In this document: in pieces, positions 10,491-20,251 of the stretch
How positions within the stretch are numbered: position 1 is the stretch's first letter
How the letters are laid out: each line of letters opens with the position of its first letter
From: Gracilaria vermiculophylla
Lineage: Eukaryota; Rhodophyta; Florideophyceae; Gracilariales; Gracilariaceae
Length of the DNA: 45,354 nt
Reading direction: 5' to 3'
Assembly: GCA_019155205.2 (NCBI GenBank)
Contig: JAHNZQ020000010.1
Span: 353,811-399,164, forward strand
The notes under the pieces: model-generated
The model's database searches: none
Seen by the model: the letters and a program-made list of their open reading frames with translations, nothing else
Told to the model about the DNA's origin: nothing
Translations under genes and position numbers: made by a program

Positions 10491-13400
10491 TTAAACTTCT
10501 GAGATCTGGTGTTCAACTAATCTTGCGTACTCCCCGTTTCTTCTCATAAGATCTTCATGGTTCCCCAGCTCCACAATGATTCCTCGTCGAACAACGGCAA
10601 TGATATCTGCATTACGAATTGTAGATAGCCTGTGTGCCACAAGAAGTGTTGTTCGTCCTTGAATTGCATTTTGAAGAGCCATCTGCACAGCCTTTTCACT
10701 CTCACTGTCTAGGGCGCTTGTTGCTTCGTCCAACAACAGCAGAGAAGGTTTTCGAATCAAGCTCCTAGCAATAGCTATTCGCTGTTTTTGGCCCCCGCTC
10801 AGTGAATCACCCCTGGTGCCGACATGTGTATTGTATCCTTGAGGAAGCGCCTGAATAAAATCGTGTGCATTCGCGAGCTTTGCAGCCTCTTCAACATCAC
10901 TGATCGTTATGACACTTTCACCACCAAGATTCGCTCCATATGCAATGTTATCAAACACAGATCTATTGAAAAGCTCTGGCTCCTGGGAGACGAGCCCCAT
11001 TGTGCTTCGAAGGCTTTGGACATTAATATCGCCCAAATCTTTGTCATCAACCTTGATACTCCCCTTTCGGATTGAGTAAAATCTTTCAAGCAACACAATA
11101 ACCGTGCTCTTACCATGACCGCTGGGTCCGACTACGGCTATGGTCTTTCCACAATCAATGTTCAAACTAAGCCCACGAAGAACTCGACAATCTGGTCTTC
11201 TTGGATACTCGAAATAGACTTTCTTCATGGACACCCCCTTTCCGATTCCACGTATGCTTTCGCCTTCTCGGGTGCTTGGGTCTATTTCACTCGAACGATC
11301 GATCAATCGAAAAATATGTGTTGCTCCCAACTTGGCGGCAACGAGATCGGGAACAAACGCAGCCGCTCCTCCTAAGATCGCTGCACTAAACATCAATGCC
11401 AATGTGCTTGTGAACATATCATCATACGCGCAATATCCTTGCTCCACAAACTTACCACCAGCTTTGTATGAAGCGTACCATATCATAGACTTGCAGAACT
11501 CTGAGAAGCCATACGCAAGTCCGTTAACAGCGCTGCTCTTTCGCTTCGCAACCATCGTATCGTTGATCTTCGCCTTGTAACGCTCCGCGAAAACATCTTC
11601 TACTCCAAGGTATCGCACTGTAGGTATGTTGTCCACAGCTTCTACAGCAGTTCCGTTTGCGGCAGAAAACAATTTCCGAGTACCATAGTCGATGCCGGCT
11701 GATACGCGCACCTCAAAGTAACCACCCAGAATGTTTCCTGGAATAATTGCGAGAACGATGAAAGCGAGACGCCAGCAAGTGACAAAGGAAATTATCAGGC
11801 CACTGCAAAGAGCCGCAAGAATGTTCATAGCAATACCAAGAAGATCGCCGGTTAGACCTTTCACAGCTGTGGCTTCTGAAGACAGTAGCTGAGTTAGAGA
11901 CCCCAAAGAGTTTTCCTGGAGATCAAAGTACCCCATCTCTTGTTTGAGAACGGAACGAAAAGCAAGACGACGAAGCTTCATGGTGAGAATTTCTCCAGCA
12001 ACGTTAAGGGCACTATATTGCAAGAAATTTCCAACCAGAGCCATTGCGGCAAGAATGAGAAACGCTATACACCACTTCCGAACACCACTGGTGCTGTTAT
12101 CTCGAAGCATGACGTCAATCACTTGTGTGAGAGGAATTGAAGTCAGGGGAAGTACGACAGCTTGAAGGATAGAGCCGAAAACACCGACTGCAATCAAAGG
12201 CCATTCTTTGCGTGTCAAGCACAACGCCCTCAAGAAGAGCCCTTTGTCCAGAGGCGGTCTATCATCTGTGTCTTCCGGGCGTTGAACAGATTGAGAAATC
12301 GAGTCTGCACCCACCATAAACGGAAGAGATTCCTTGGTTACCAAAGGCTGTACAGGCAATTTGTCTTCTCGGTCATCTGCGTCATCCGCAAGTTCCTGTC
12401 TTTCCTTTTCAAACCTCTGCCTTTCAATGTTTTGCAGCTCCATCAACTCTTTATAAACGCCTCCTTCTCGACGAATCAGATCCAAATGGCTGCCTCTCTC
12501 CAGTACAGCTCCGTCGCCGATGCACGAAATGGCAGTTGAGCCTCGAACAGTGCTTAGACGATGTGCTATGGTTATTGTTGTGCGGCCCACAGAGGCTTTT
12601 TCCAGAGCATTTTGCACGATGTTCTCACTCGCAGCATCGAGACTCGCTGTAGACTCATCCAGAATAAGAATCTTCGGATTGCGCACTATTGCCCTCGCAA
12701 TGCAAATTCTCTGCTTCTGACCACCGCTCAACAGCGCACCACGTTCACCCAGAACAGTATCGTAGCCATCTGGTAGCTTAGAGATAAACGTGTGCGCATT
12801 GGCAATCTTTGCAGCTTCAATAATCTGCTCATCGGAGACGCGACGCGGTACCACGACTCTCTTCCCAGACTTTTCATCGACTGAGAAGTCTACTCCCGCG
12901 CCGAGTGCAATGTTTTCCTTGATAGAAAGTCTGAACAGGGACGGGGTCTGCGCAACTATGCCCATTTGAGATCGTAACCAGCATACGTTGAATTCACGGA
13001 GATCGATGCCATCCAGGGTGACGCTTCCACTTGTAGGATCGTATAAGCGCATAACAAGACGGGCAACGGTAGACTTTCCACACCCAGACTTTCCGACAAA
13101 TGCTTCGGAGGTACCCTCTGGAATCTCCAGATTGAATTTGTTGAGCACCATTTGCCGATGCTGATCATCCTCCATCTGATAGGAAAAGTCAACGTCATTA
13201 AAGCAAAGCCGGCCGGTAATGTCGTGGCTCAGGATACGACCGGAATCATAATCGAGCGGATCAATCTCACTCTTACGGTCGATGATCTCGAACACTCGCG
13301 GGGCTGCGGCCTGTGCGACAGGTATGGATTTGAACGCTGGACCTGCCGTACCCAACGAGCTAGCACCAATGGCAACAGAGAGAAACACAAGCAAAACATC

Positions 13401-14405
13401 TCCAGGAGATATATCGCCCGAACGCACGAGACGGGAACCGTACCAAAAGGTCAACGAATAAGAAGCAATGATAATCGAAAATGCAGTGCCAAGACCAATA
13501 CCGGCAAGAAGTGCAGATCGCACAGAAGTGCGAAAAGCTCGCTTCAAGGCATTCTCGTAGCGAGTGGCCTCCTCTTCCTGCCCCGAGTACGCAGTAACAG
13601 TTCTCACAAGGCGTAGAACTTCGGTTGCAATGGCAGTGGCGGAGGCGTAGGCGGACTGGCCCTCTCCCTCCGCAGCAGTATTGAGATATCCGAATACAGC
13701 GCCGGTGCCCAACAGCACAGGAGTTATAGCAAGAATGACCACGGTGAGCTTCCAACCGTACACGAAGGCTATGACAATCCCGACGAGAAAAGTGGAAGTG
13801 TACTGAACGCAGGTTGGGAGCTTGTCCCCGATACCAGACTGAATGAGATCGATGTCATTTATGACGAGATGAGTCAAAGTACCTGTTTCACAATGATCGT
13901 AAAAATGACAATCCTGTCGCAAAAGCGAACGAAAGCACAGCGTGCGCATTCGATTCGCTATGCGATTGGCAGCATAAATAGCCAGAGAGAGCTGCAGCGT
14001 GCCAAGCACAAGGCTGGCGATGGCGATGCCCAGAACCAGGTTGGAAGTGGACGAGTAGGCGCCTGTGATATTAGCAACAGGCACGTAATTGGGATCGGAC
14101 GGCGGGAGCATAGTATTTCCAAAGTCATCTATGACGGCGCCAAAGGTGGTGATGAGAATGGGGAATATGCCGCCGTGAACGGCAGCCACGAAGACAGCGG
14201 CCAGCACCATGGCCTTGTCCTGTGTGGAGGCATAGCGGAAGAGGCTCCAGTAGCGGACGTGGGCTCTTTTGGCTGAGCTGTGCGACGCTTGATCAGGCTT
14301 GTGTGTGTTTCGACGGCGACGGCTGCGACGAGAGGGTTTGGCTTTGGCGGGGTGAACATCGTGCACGGCGCGGTGGCCGTCTTCAAGCGGGCGCTTCGCG
14401 GGCAT
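10491..14405 (-). CDS. full-length ABC transporter, subfamily B (P-glycoprotein/MDR type)
   Basis: A single-exon 1304-residue protein with the tandem TMD-NBD-TMD-NBD layout of ABCB exporters, which use ATP to move hydrophobic compounds, lipids or peptides across membranes. After a basic N-terminal tail (RRSRRRRN), the first membrane segment begins near residue 65. NBD1: Walker A GKSGCGKST (about 436-444), signature LSGGQKQR (about 557), Walker B ILILDES with the catalytic Glu (about 577). NBD2: Walker A GPSGHGKST (about 1093), LSGGQKQR (about 1201), LLLLDEATSALD (about 1221). Both H-loops (TIAHRLST, LVAHRLST) are present. Both ATP sites therefore look competent. A charged linker (EKERQELADDADDREDK) joins the halves. 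The ATG at 14405 precedes all domains. No organelle targeting is evident; substrate unknown. Upstream on the same strand is the THUMPD1-like gene. Confidence 0.95.
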   Translation of the reverse strand: MPAKRPLEDGHRAVHDVHPAKAKPSRRSRRRRNTHKPDQASHSSAKRAHVRYWSLFRYASTQDKAMVLAAVFVAAVHGGIFPILITTFGAVIDDFGNTMLPPSDPNYVPVANITGAYSSTSNLVLGIAIASLVLGTLQLSLAIYAANRIANRMRTLCFRSLLRQDCHFYDHCETGTLTHLVINDIDLIQSGIGDKLPTCVQYTSTFLVGIVIAFVYGWKLTVVILAITPVLLGTGAVFGYLNTAAEGEGQSAYASATAIATEVLRLVRTVTAYSGQEEEATRYENALKRAFRTSVRSALLAGIGLGTAFSIIIASYSLTFWYGSRLVRSGDISPGDVLLVFLSVAIGASSLGTAGPAFKSIPVAQAAAPRVFEIIDRKSEIDPLDYDSGRILSHDITGRLCFNDVDFSYQMEDDQHRQMVLNKFNLEIPEGTSEAFVGKSGCGKSTVARLVMRLYDPTSGSVTLDGIDLREFNVCWLRSQMGIVAQTPSLFRLSIKENIALGAGVDFSVDEKSGKRVVVPRRVSDEQIIEAAKIANAHTFISKLPDGYDTVLGERGALLSGGQKQRICIARAIVRNPKILILDESTASLDAASENIVQNALEKASVGRTTITIAHRLSTVRGSTAISCIGDGAVLERGSHLDLIRREGGVYKELMELQNIERQRFEKERQELADDADDREDKLPVQPLVTKESLPFMVGADSISQSVQRPEDTDDRPPLDKGLFLRALCLTRKEWPLIAVGVFGSILQAVVLPLTSIPLTQVIDVMLRDNSTSGVRKWCIAFLILAAMALVGNFLQYSALNVAGEILTMKLRRLAFRSVLKQEMGYFDLQENSLGSLTQLLSSEATAVKGLTGDLLGIAMNILAALCSGLIISFVTCWRLAFIVLAIIPGNILGGYFEVRVSAGIDYGTRKLFSAANGTAVEAVDNIPTVRYLGVEDVFAERYKAKINDTMVAKRKSSAVNGLAYGFSEFCKSMIWYASYKAGGKFVEQGYCAYDDMFTSTLALMFSAAILGGAAAFVPDLVAAKLGATHIFRLIDRSSEIDPSTREGESIRGIGKGVSMKKVYFEYPRRPDCRVLRGLSLNIDCGKTIAVVGPSGHGKSTVIVLLERFYSIRKGSIKVDDKDLGDINVQSLRSTMGLVSQEPELFNRSVFDNIAYGANLGGESVITISDVEEAAKLANAHDFIQALPQGYNTHVGTRGDSLSGGQKQRIAIARSLIRKPSLLLLDEATSALDSESEKAVQMALQNAIQGRTTLLVAHRLSTIRNADIIAVVRRGIIVELGNHEDLMRRNGEYARLVEHQISEV

Positions 14406-14811
14406 GTTTGCGGGGCTCTCTGCGGGCGCGTGCGACAGGTAGGGGCATCAGTGGCGGATGGGTGGGCGGCGGCAACCGTATCGCTTTTAGCGGTAGCTGG
14501 GCGGCTTGGCAGGTTGGCGACATGGTGCAGCTGAGATGCAAGTCGGATGGCACACGAATTCGCTACGAAGAAGACGTGCGCGGGCTGACGGGGACAAGGC
14601 CAACGCGGCGGGACGTGGACCGGGGGCGAAGCGGCCACTCAAAAAGCAAAGTGCGCGAATCTCAGCGCGGCGTGGCGGGCGGGCGTTTCTTGACTGCGGC
14701 GCGCGATGGCAAGCGCGGCATGCGCGCCAATGACAACTCGCGCCGAGCCCTGACATCGCCGAACAGCGTGTTGCAATCCGACGCGCGCGCGCCGTGGAGC
14801 CGGCGCCATCC
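14406..14811. other. intergenic, promoter side of the ABC transporter
   Basis: About 400 nt between the 3' end of the THUMPD1-like gene and the start of the ABC transporter, both on the minus strand. GC-rich, with long chance open frames in several frames but no recognisable gene and no obvious TATA box. Confidence 0.5.
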
Positions 14812-16521
14812 TCATTGTTTTGCTTGGGCACCATTGACGTGGTCTCCATCGCGCGCTTCCGCGCACTTGGTCTGATCGCCGTCCACCGCTTCGGCGCCTT
14901 TTGCTTCAGCGGCCTTCAGCGCGACGGTCTTTGCTTCAGCGGCCTTCAGTGCGACGGTCTTCGCTTCAGCAGCCTTCGCCCCGTCTCTGCCCACCGCTTC
15001 CAACGCGTCCCCGCGGGCGCCTTTCGCTCGCGTAGTCTTCGCTTCGTCTCCGCCCAACGCTTCCGCAGCCTTCGCTTGGTCTCTGTGCGCCGCGTTCGCG
15101 GCCTTCGCTTCGGCAGTCTTCGCTTCGGCAGTCTTCGCTTCGGCAGCCTTCGCTTCGGCAGCCTTCGCTTCGGCAGCCTTCGCTTCGGCAGCCTTCGCTT
15201 CAACAGCCTTCGCTTCAACAGCCTTCGCTTCAACAGCCTTCGCTTCAACAGCCTTCGCTTCGTCTCCGTCCACCGTTTCTTCGTTTACGCTCCCCTTGAC
15301 ATCTCGCCGGCCGGTTGCCAAGTCTGCGTCCTCAACCCCCTGAGAAACTTGTTCTGCAACTTTATCGCTCATTGCCCCGGCTCCGTCATCGCCAACGTTG
15401 TCAGCAATTTTGTCGCAACTCTCACCGCCGACCGCTTTCGTCGCGCCGCTCTCCTCTTCGCCGCCTTGCGCTCTGTTTGCCACCTCCTGTTTGCCCTCCG
15501 TCGGCTTGGAAGGGCAGGCGGCCTCTCTGAGATTCATCTTGGCAAGCTCGTAGTATTTGCGAAACGTCCCAATGCAGCAACTCGTCTTCAACACCTCCAC
15601 GATCAACACCACGTCCGGCGTCGTCAAGTTCACCTTGTACCGCGGCTCATACTCATGAATAGCCGCCGCGATCGCATCAATAAACGCCTCCCTCTTCGCG
15701 GAGTTGTTCAGTCGAGCCCGGAACACAATGGCATATGACACAGCCCCGGGCCGCTCCACGCTCGGAAAGTGCGCCTTGACGACTGTCAAGGCGGCGCTGG
15801 TGGCCGTCTCCACCTTTGCGTAGCACGTGCCGTAGATGGGTAACACGCGGATGCAGTGTCGCGAGCCAGCGTTTCCAGTTTCTCGCGCTTCTCTCAGCGC
15901 GTGTTCAACCACATGTTCCAGGTCGGCGCTCTGATCGTTGACGCGCAAAAACACAGCGCCTTTGACATCGGCCATGACGCGAGTGAACACCTTATCATCC
16001 GTCCCGCGCCTCCGCAGTTCATCCAGCTCCTTCTCCAACGAGCGACCACCGGCGTGGTGCGCGCCGCCGGCCTTGTCTGCCCCGTCGCCCCCCGGCTGCT
16101 GCCCGGCCGCTTGCGCGCGCGCACCGGCGCCCGGCGGCGCCTGGAGGAAGCGCGACAGCAGCACGACGGCGTCGCGGAACGCATGCTGCTCGTGGCCAGG
16201 CGTGCAGCTCACGAGCACGCCGCGCTGCGCCTGGCTGAGATCGGCGCGCTGCACCGTGTGAACGCCGACGGCGCGGAACTTCTTGCGCCGCGCCCGCGAC
16301 GACAGCCCGCCGTTCTTGGGCGCCGGCCTCTTCGCCGGCAGCGAGGACCCGCCCATGTCGACGGCGGTCGCGGTCGACGCGCGGTGCGAGGCTGCGCGCG
16401 GTGCGAGGCTGCGCGCGGTGCGTTGCGACGCGACTCTCTGGCGCCCGTTCGAAGCGCCTGCGCGATTCGTGCCCGCGCGCGCCGGTGGTCGCCGGCGGGG
16501 CGCACGCCCTGCAGCAGCCAT
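14812..16521 (-). CDS. THUMP-domain protein, THUMPD1/Tan1-like (tRNA acetylation adaptor)
   Basis: 569 residues. Tan1/THUMPD1 binds tRNA and helps the Nat10/Kre33 acetyltransferase make N4-acetylcytidine at position 12 of tRNA-Leu and tRNA-Ser. Matches along the protein: QRGVLVSCTPGHEQHAF (start of the conserved core), DVKGAVFLRV, CIRVLPIYGTCYAKVE, YAIVFRARLNNSAKREAFID, and the family ending YKVNLTTPDVVLIVEVLK plus CCIGTFRKYYELAKMNLREA (about residues 300-345). The N-terminal 80 residues are basic and low in complexity; an in-frame ATG at 16356 would give a length closer to the usual N terminus, so the start is uncertain. After the core comes a tail of more than 200 residues with an EAKAV/EAKAA pentad repeat and more Ala/Lys/Glu-rich sequence. 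This tail is not part of the family core. Single exon in a local GC-rich island. Confidence 0.87.
   Translation of the reverse strand: MAAAGRAPRRRPPARAGTNRAGASNGRQRVASQRTARSLAPRAASHRASTATAVDMGGSSLPAKRPAPKNGGLSSRARRKKFRAVGVHTVQRADLSQAQRGVLVSCTPGHEQHAFRDAVVLLSRFLQAPPGAGARAQAAGQQPGGDGADKAGGAHHAGGRSLEKELDELRRRGTDDKVFTRVMADVKGAVFLRVNDQSADLEHVVEHALREARETGNAGSRHCIRVLPIYGTCYAKVETATSAALTVVKAHFPSVERPGAVSYAIVFRARLNNSAKREAFIDAIAAAIHEYEPRYKVNLTTPDVVLIVEVLKTSCCIGTFRKYYELAKMNLREAACPSKPTEGKQEVANRAQGGEEESGATKAVGGESCDKIADNVGDDGAGAMSDKVAEQVSQGVEDADLATGRRDVKGSVNEETVDGDEAKAVEAKAVEAKAVEAKAVEAKAAEAKAAEAKAAEAKAAEAKTAEAKTAEAKAANAAHRDQAKAAEALGGDEAKTTRAKGARGDALEAVGRDGAKAAEAKTVALKAAEAKTVALKAAEAKGAEAVDGDQTKCAEARDGDHVNGAQAKQ
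15095..15262. repeat. 15-bp tandem repeat inside the THUMPD1-like gene
   Basis: About 10 to 11 near-perfect copies of the unit CTTCGCTTCGGCAGC (plus strand), with variants having CAACAGC or CAGTC. On the coding strand it gives pentads such as EAKAV and EAKAA. Copies sort into three adjacent blocks of like variants, the pattern expected from slippage or unequal exchange. Confidence 0.9.
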
Positions 16522-17431
16522 CCATAGTTTGGGGCGCTGGCCACGTGTGACGCGCTGTGAGCAACGCGCACTCGCTCTGGCATAGCATTAGGGTTGTGCC
16601 TGTCGACCAACCGCATTCTGACGTAGAAACGCGCACTCCGCACATTCCTCGCTATAACATCGCAACGTTGGACCACAGCGGTCACGTGCACCTGTTGCAA
16701 GTGTTGCCCGTGTGTGCAATCGGCAGAGTATGTTGACCAGCGCCACGCCCGCGCTTCGCTCCCTGCTTCTCCGGGCATCTCAAGTTTTGAAGCCAGTGTC
16801 TATAGAGCACCAAACTCGCACAAGATCGCTTCCATGGCATAGCTGGGTGGTCGGGTGAGCTGTCGATTATCATACCAGCCCTTTGTTATGGGACAAACGG
16901 CGTTCAGGATCGGATCCAAATCGCGGGCGATCTTTGCTGTAGGCTCTCGGCCCGAGTTTCGGCGTCGAGTCGGCAACTCACAGTCAGGAGTTTTGACGGC
17001 TTGAAATGCGGGACTTCTTCGCGGCTTACATACCTTATATCCTACGCGCCGTGTGTATTCCCACACCGTAGAAATCATTCTCTTGGTAGACTGCTTGTGT
17101 GATAACTACCATTCGTACCCCATGCCACGTTTGTCCAACAATAAGCGCCAACAAAGCGCGTCCAGACGATATGCTACCTTATGTAACATATCATGTTTAT
17201 CCACCACTATCTGTGGCAGAGAAACTGGGGGCGTATCGCTGCACGCGGAACAGCACGTTGAGGTGCCACCGATTACGCTTGAATGTGAACCGCCCCTCCT
17301 AGATCTATAAAAACGTCCAATCCCTGCTTGGTGGCTTCACTCCGCATCATACGTACTTGGTATCTTCCGGTGCTGCTTAACTATTTTTTGTCCTTGAGCA
17401 TCAGTCCAGAGCCTTCCAAACCCGCCCCAAA
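16522..17431. other. divergent intergenic region between the THUMPD1-like and spondin-like genes
   Basis: About 910 nt holding the promoters of two genes that run apart. The left part is GC-richer and continues the island of the THUMPD1-like gene; the right part is moderate in GC and contains a TATA box for the spondin-like gene. No other gene is seen. Confidence 0.6.
17306..17313 (+). promoter_or_regulatory. TATA box of the spondin-domain gene
   Basis: TATAAAAA lies 126 nt before the ATG at 17432. A start site about 30 nt downstream would give a 5' UTR near 95 nt. The LPMO-like gene has a similar element. Confidence 0.6.
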
Positions 17432-18106
17432 ATGATTCGTTTAACTGCCATCTTGATCGTTTCGCTCATAGCAGCCCAAGCCACGGCTGCCAACTGCACG
17501 CGGAAGTGCATGGGCGAGGCCGAATACATGGTAAACTTCACAAACTTTCTAACTCCAAAAAGATTTGGTAACAAAATCCCGCAGGACGGCCTTGTCTTCT
17601 CTCCTCTGGCTGGAGCATCTCATTCCAATCGCATCTCCCTTCTCACCGTAAGAGCTTTAGCCTCCCCTCAAGTTGAGCAGATCGCTGAGACCGGTATGAA
17701 TGGTCGTTTTGTCACTTTAGCTGAGGGGCTTGTCGGCAAGGGAGTGAAGAACGCTTCTGCCGCCCTGGAGCCTACGATGCCCGGAAACTACACCGTTCTC
17801 AGGTTCACAGTCGACTGCGAGCATCCTTTCATTACCGTCGTTGGTATGATTGCTCCATCGCCTGACTGGTTGGTACAGATCAGCAACGTTGCCATGGTTC
17901 AGCGTGGCCGATTCCTGAAGAGGAGAGTTGGCAGACTTATTGCATATGACGCGGGCACCGATGACGGTGGTGCATTCACAAACCCTGGCGATGCTTCTCT
18001 TGACATGCCGACTGAGCCGCAGAAGAATATTGCGCCTCTTGTTGAAGATGAGACAGATCCATTTGATGGTCGCTTTATTGGTACGTATGTTATCTCAAAG
18101 GTCTAA
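17432..18106 (+). CDS. secreted spondin-N domain protein
   Basis: 224 residues, single exon. The N terminus is a clear signal peptide (IRLTAILIVSLIAAQATA, cleavage near residue 19-20). The rest follows the Spondin_N fold of animal F-spondins and related extracellular proteins: AEYMVNFTNFLTPKRFG, FSPLAGASHSNRISLLTV (the FSPL.GA.HS hallmark), ASPQVEQIAETG, then VGMIAPSPDWLVQISNV and YDAGTDDGGAF, both family signatures. NCTRKC after the signal peptide and DCEH in the domain supply cysteines. Spondin-N domains work outside the cell and are associated with matrix binding; the ligand here is unknown. It lacks the reeler and thrombospondin repeats of animal spondins. A TATA box lies 126 nt upstream. 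The next gene downstream is also a small secreted protein on the same strand. Confidence 0.85.
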   Translation: MIRLTAILIVSLIAAQATAANCTRKCMGEAEYMVNFTNFLTPKRFGNKIPQDGLVFSPLAGASHSNRISLLTVRALASPQVEQIAETGMNGRFVTLAEGLVGKGVKNASAALEPTMPGNYTVLRFTVDCEHPFITVVGMIAPSPDWLVQISNVAMVQRGRFLKRRVGRLIAYDAGTDDGGAFTNPGDASLDMPTEPQKNIAPLVEDETDPFDGRFIGTYVISKV

Positions 18107-18998
18107 TTTCAATTGTCACATCTCTTGTCGAGATGCGTCAGAGCAGAGGCTCTTCGTATGGCATTCGCTACATCTCGTGGCCATACAGCTTCATATTGGA
18201 ACAACGTATTATTCTTATTTATAAGTGAATGTCTTTCTCTACTGATGAATGAGGCCTGAACTAGCCGAGCACTACGACGGGGGCTTGAGAGGGGCACTCT
18301 ACAATATGTTCCAATTTGTTCCGCTAGAGTATACAAGAATAAATCTCTCTTAAACGTTAACTGTACCACGAGATAGAATTCCTGGATGTTTAAACTCCGG
18401 TCATTTGCAAAACAATGTTTGTACCGAGACATAGTCGTAGCAAAAGTTTCCGGCTTTCTAAGATCTTGTGCTCGCAGAACTTCAGTTTAACAAACGCAGG
18501 AAATGTAAGCGTAAAGCGCCTTTCTCAAAGGGAGTAGAACTGAGGAACCACGTTTACGTCCTCTCCTTGATTATCAGAGCAACAGAGCACAGGGATACAT
18601 GTTTTGCAAGTGTTTTGACGTGCAACAGGGCACCCTTGTTCTTCCATGGAAGATGGGTACTGGAGAAAAACGCGAGGAAGCTCAGAAAATCATTACAGCT
18701 TCGACATAGGGTTCCATGTTCTGCAATGTGCGGAAATCAAGAACGCTGCAAAATGCATAGCTTCACGTCGCACTCTAGGCCCAGCTTGCTAGCTATGGCT
18801 CCCTATGTTTCGTGAATGGCCGCGGTACGCTGAGGCTGGGCAATATTCACAATCATCATTCATCACTGAAGAGCCAATCCATCGCAATGACATGAACATG
18901 ATCTTCACTTAGCCGTGGCCCGATGTACCGCCGTTGATCCGAGCCAAGCATTACAACTCCATATCTCCTCAACCAACTAAATCAACGCTGCCAGTTTG
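18107..18998. other. intergenic between the spondin-like and LPMO-like genes
   Basis: About 890 nt. A frame at 18468-18815 is open but has no ATG start and no recognisable domain. The right end is the promoter of the LPMO-like gene. Nothing else seen. Confidence 0.55.
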
Positions 18999-19005
18999 TA
19001 TAAAT
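18999..19005 (+). promoter_or_regulatory. TATA box of the LPMO-like gene
   Basis: TATAAAT lies 93 nt before the ATG at 19092, a spacing like that of the spondin-gene TATA box. Confidence 0.6.
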
Positions 19006-19091
19006 GCCCGTTCTAGGATCGTCATGCTTAGACCTCAGGTTCATCCTCCTCCTCTCAAACGCGTGTTGTCAAAGAAGATAACAAACCAAAA

Positions 19092-19997
19092 ATGATTTCC
19101 GCTCAGTATACGCTGGTTGCTATCGCCATGGCTTTTGTTCACACTGCCACGAGCCACTCCACGATCAGTGTACCCCAACCCTTCTCTCCAGGCGTGAGTT
19201 CATTCCTTAACTATTTGAAATACTCTTGCAGACACTAACTTCCTGAATACTAGTACTGTCGTTTAGAGGATAATGCACAATTGAACTGCCCCGGTCCGTG
19301 TGACCTGAGGGGGATTAAAGGCGGGTATTCGAACTTCAACTCCCCAAACAAACCTGCTGCAGTTTACCAGCGGGGCCAAAGAGCCACCATAAAGTACCAC
19401 AGGAACAACCACGGTCCTGGTGGCTTTATCCGAATCTCTCTCGTCCGGCCAGAGCAAGTCATGGACAAAGCCGCTCACGCACGAAATGCATTTCACTACA
19501 GCTGCTGGGGAGCCACTCCTGTGGCTGCTGCATCCACGGAGCTGTGGACCGATAAGTTTGGTTTCAATATCGCCGGGAACGACGGTGAGGAGCATCCAGC
19601 ACCGAAGGGCTATTACGTTGCATTCATCACAATTCCGCGATGTGTCCCTGATGGAAACTACGTTTTAGGATGGGTTTGGTACGGTGGTACGGGGGGCACT
19701 CCGATCCGGGACAACAATCAGATGAAGCCACAACCCTGGGGATATTTTGGGGACTACTGGGCTTGTTCATACGTCCGGGTTAGAGGTGGTGACCCGCTTG
19801 CTCCCTCCTCTAATCCCGTATTTGTCAATGACATGCCCAAATTCTCTACTGACGGATGCATGTCAGCAAATGGTGAACCAGGAGTGTGTTCAAAAGAACC
19901 TTGCTTGGTCAACGCGTTCTTCCGAAAGCCGGGTCCCTTTCAGAATGGGGGTAGCCCGCCTCCACTTACCCGCCAAAACTTTGTGATTCGGGGATAG
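19092..19997 (+). CDS. secreted LPMO-like / chitin-binding-type-4-like protein, two exons
   Basis: Coding sequence joins 19092-19193 and 19254-19997 (281 residues). Exon 1 carries a signal peptide (AQYTLVAIAMAFVHTATS) followed directly by His22 (HSTISVPQPFSPG). A mature N terminus starting with His is the copper ligand of lytic polysaccharide monooxygenases. Exon 2 has the pattern of LPMO-like secreted proteins: QRGQRATIKYHRNNHGPGGF, IRISLVRPEQVMD, AFHYSCW, then IPRCVPDGNYVLGWVWYGG and GYFGDYWACSYVRVRGGD. A second copper His could be His87, His109 or His115. Many Cys suggest disulfides. LPMOs cut polysaccharides such as chitin, cellulose or pectin by oxidation; substrate and activity here are inference. 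Splicing is supported because exon 2 is closed in frame by TAG just at the acceptor and joining restores one frame. Convergent with the giant gene. Confidence 0.78.
19194..19253 (+). other. 60-nt intron in the LPMO-like gene
   Basis: Begins GTGAGT and ends CTAG. It lies between codons (phase 0) right after the 34th codon, so exon 1 holds just the signal peptide and the first dozen mature residues. Confidence 0.8.
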
Positions 19998-20251
19998 TGC
20001 TCCAATGGAACTCATCAAGCGAGGTCTCGCAAGTATGTCCTCGTGGGTAGCGCACCCTCCACGGTCTTCATGATGGATACAGATGGAACATTCGCACGAG
20101 GCGAGACGAAGACAGAATAGGGAGAGAGAGAAGAGGTAGCAATGGGATAATAGATTGCTTTGTTCATAAAGTATGCCTTGAGATCAAAATGTTTACCAAA
20201 GTTATAGTAGTATGTACACAATGTGGCCTAGTGGTAAAAAGTGTAGAGCTC

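Noticed and set aside
15095..15262. Possible CRISPR-like or promoter array of 15-bp units
   Set aside because: There are no spacers; it is an in-frame coding repeat in a eukaryotic gene.
18468..18815. 115-codon plus-strand frame between the two secreted genes
   Set aside because: It starts at a non-ATG codon and has no recognisable domain or promoter.
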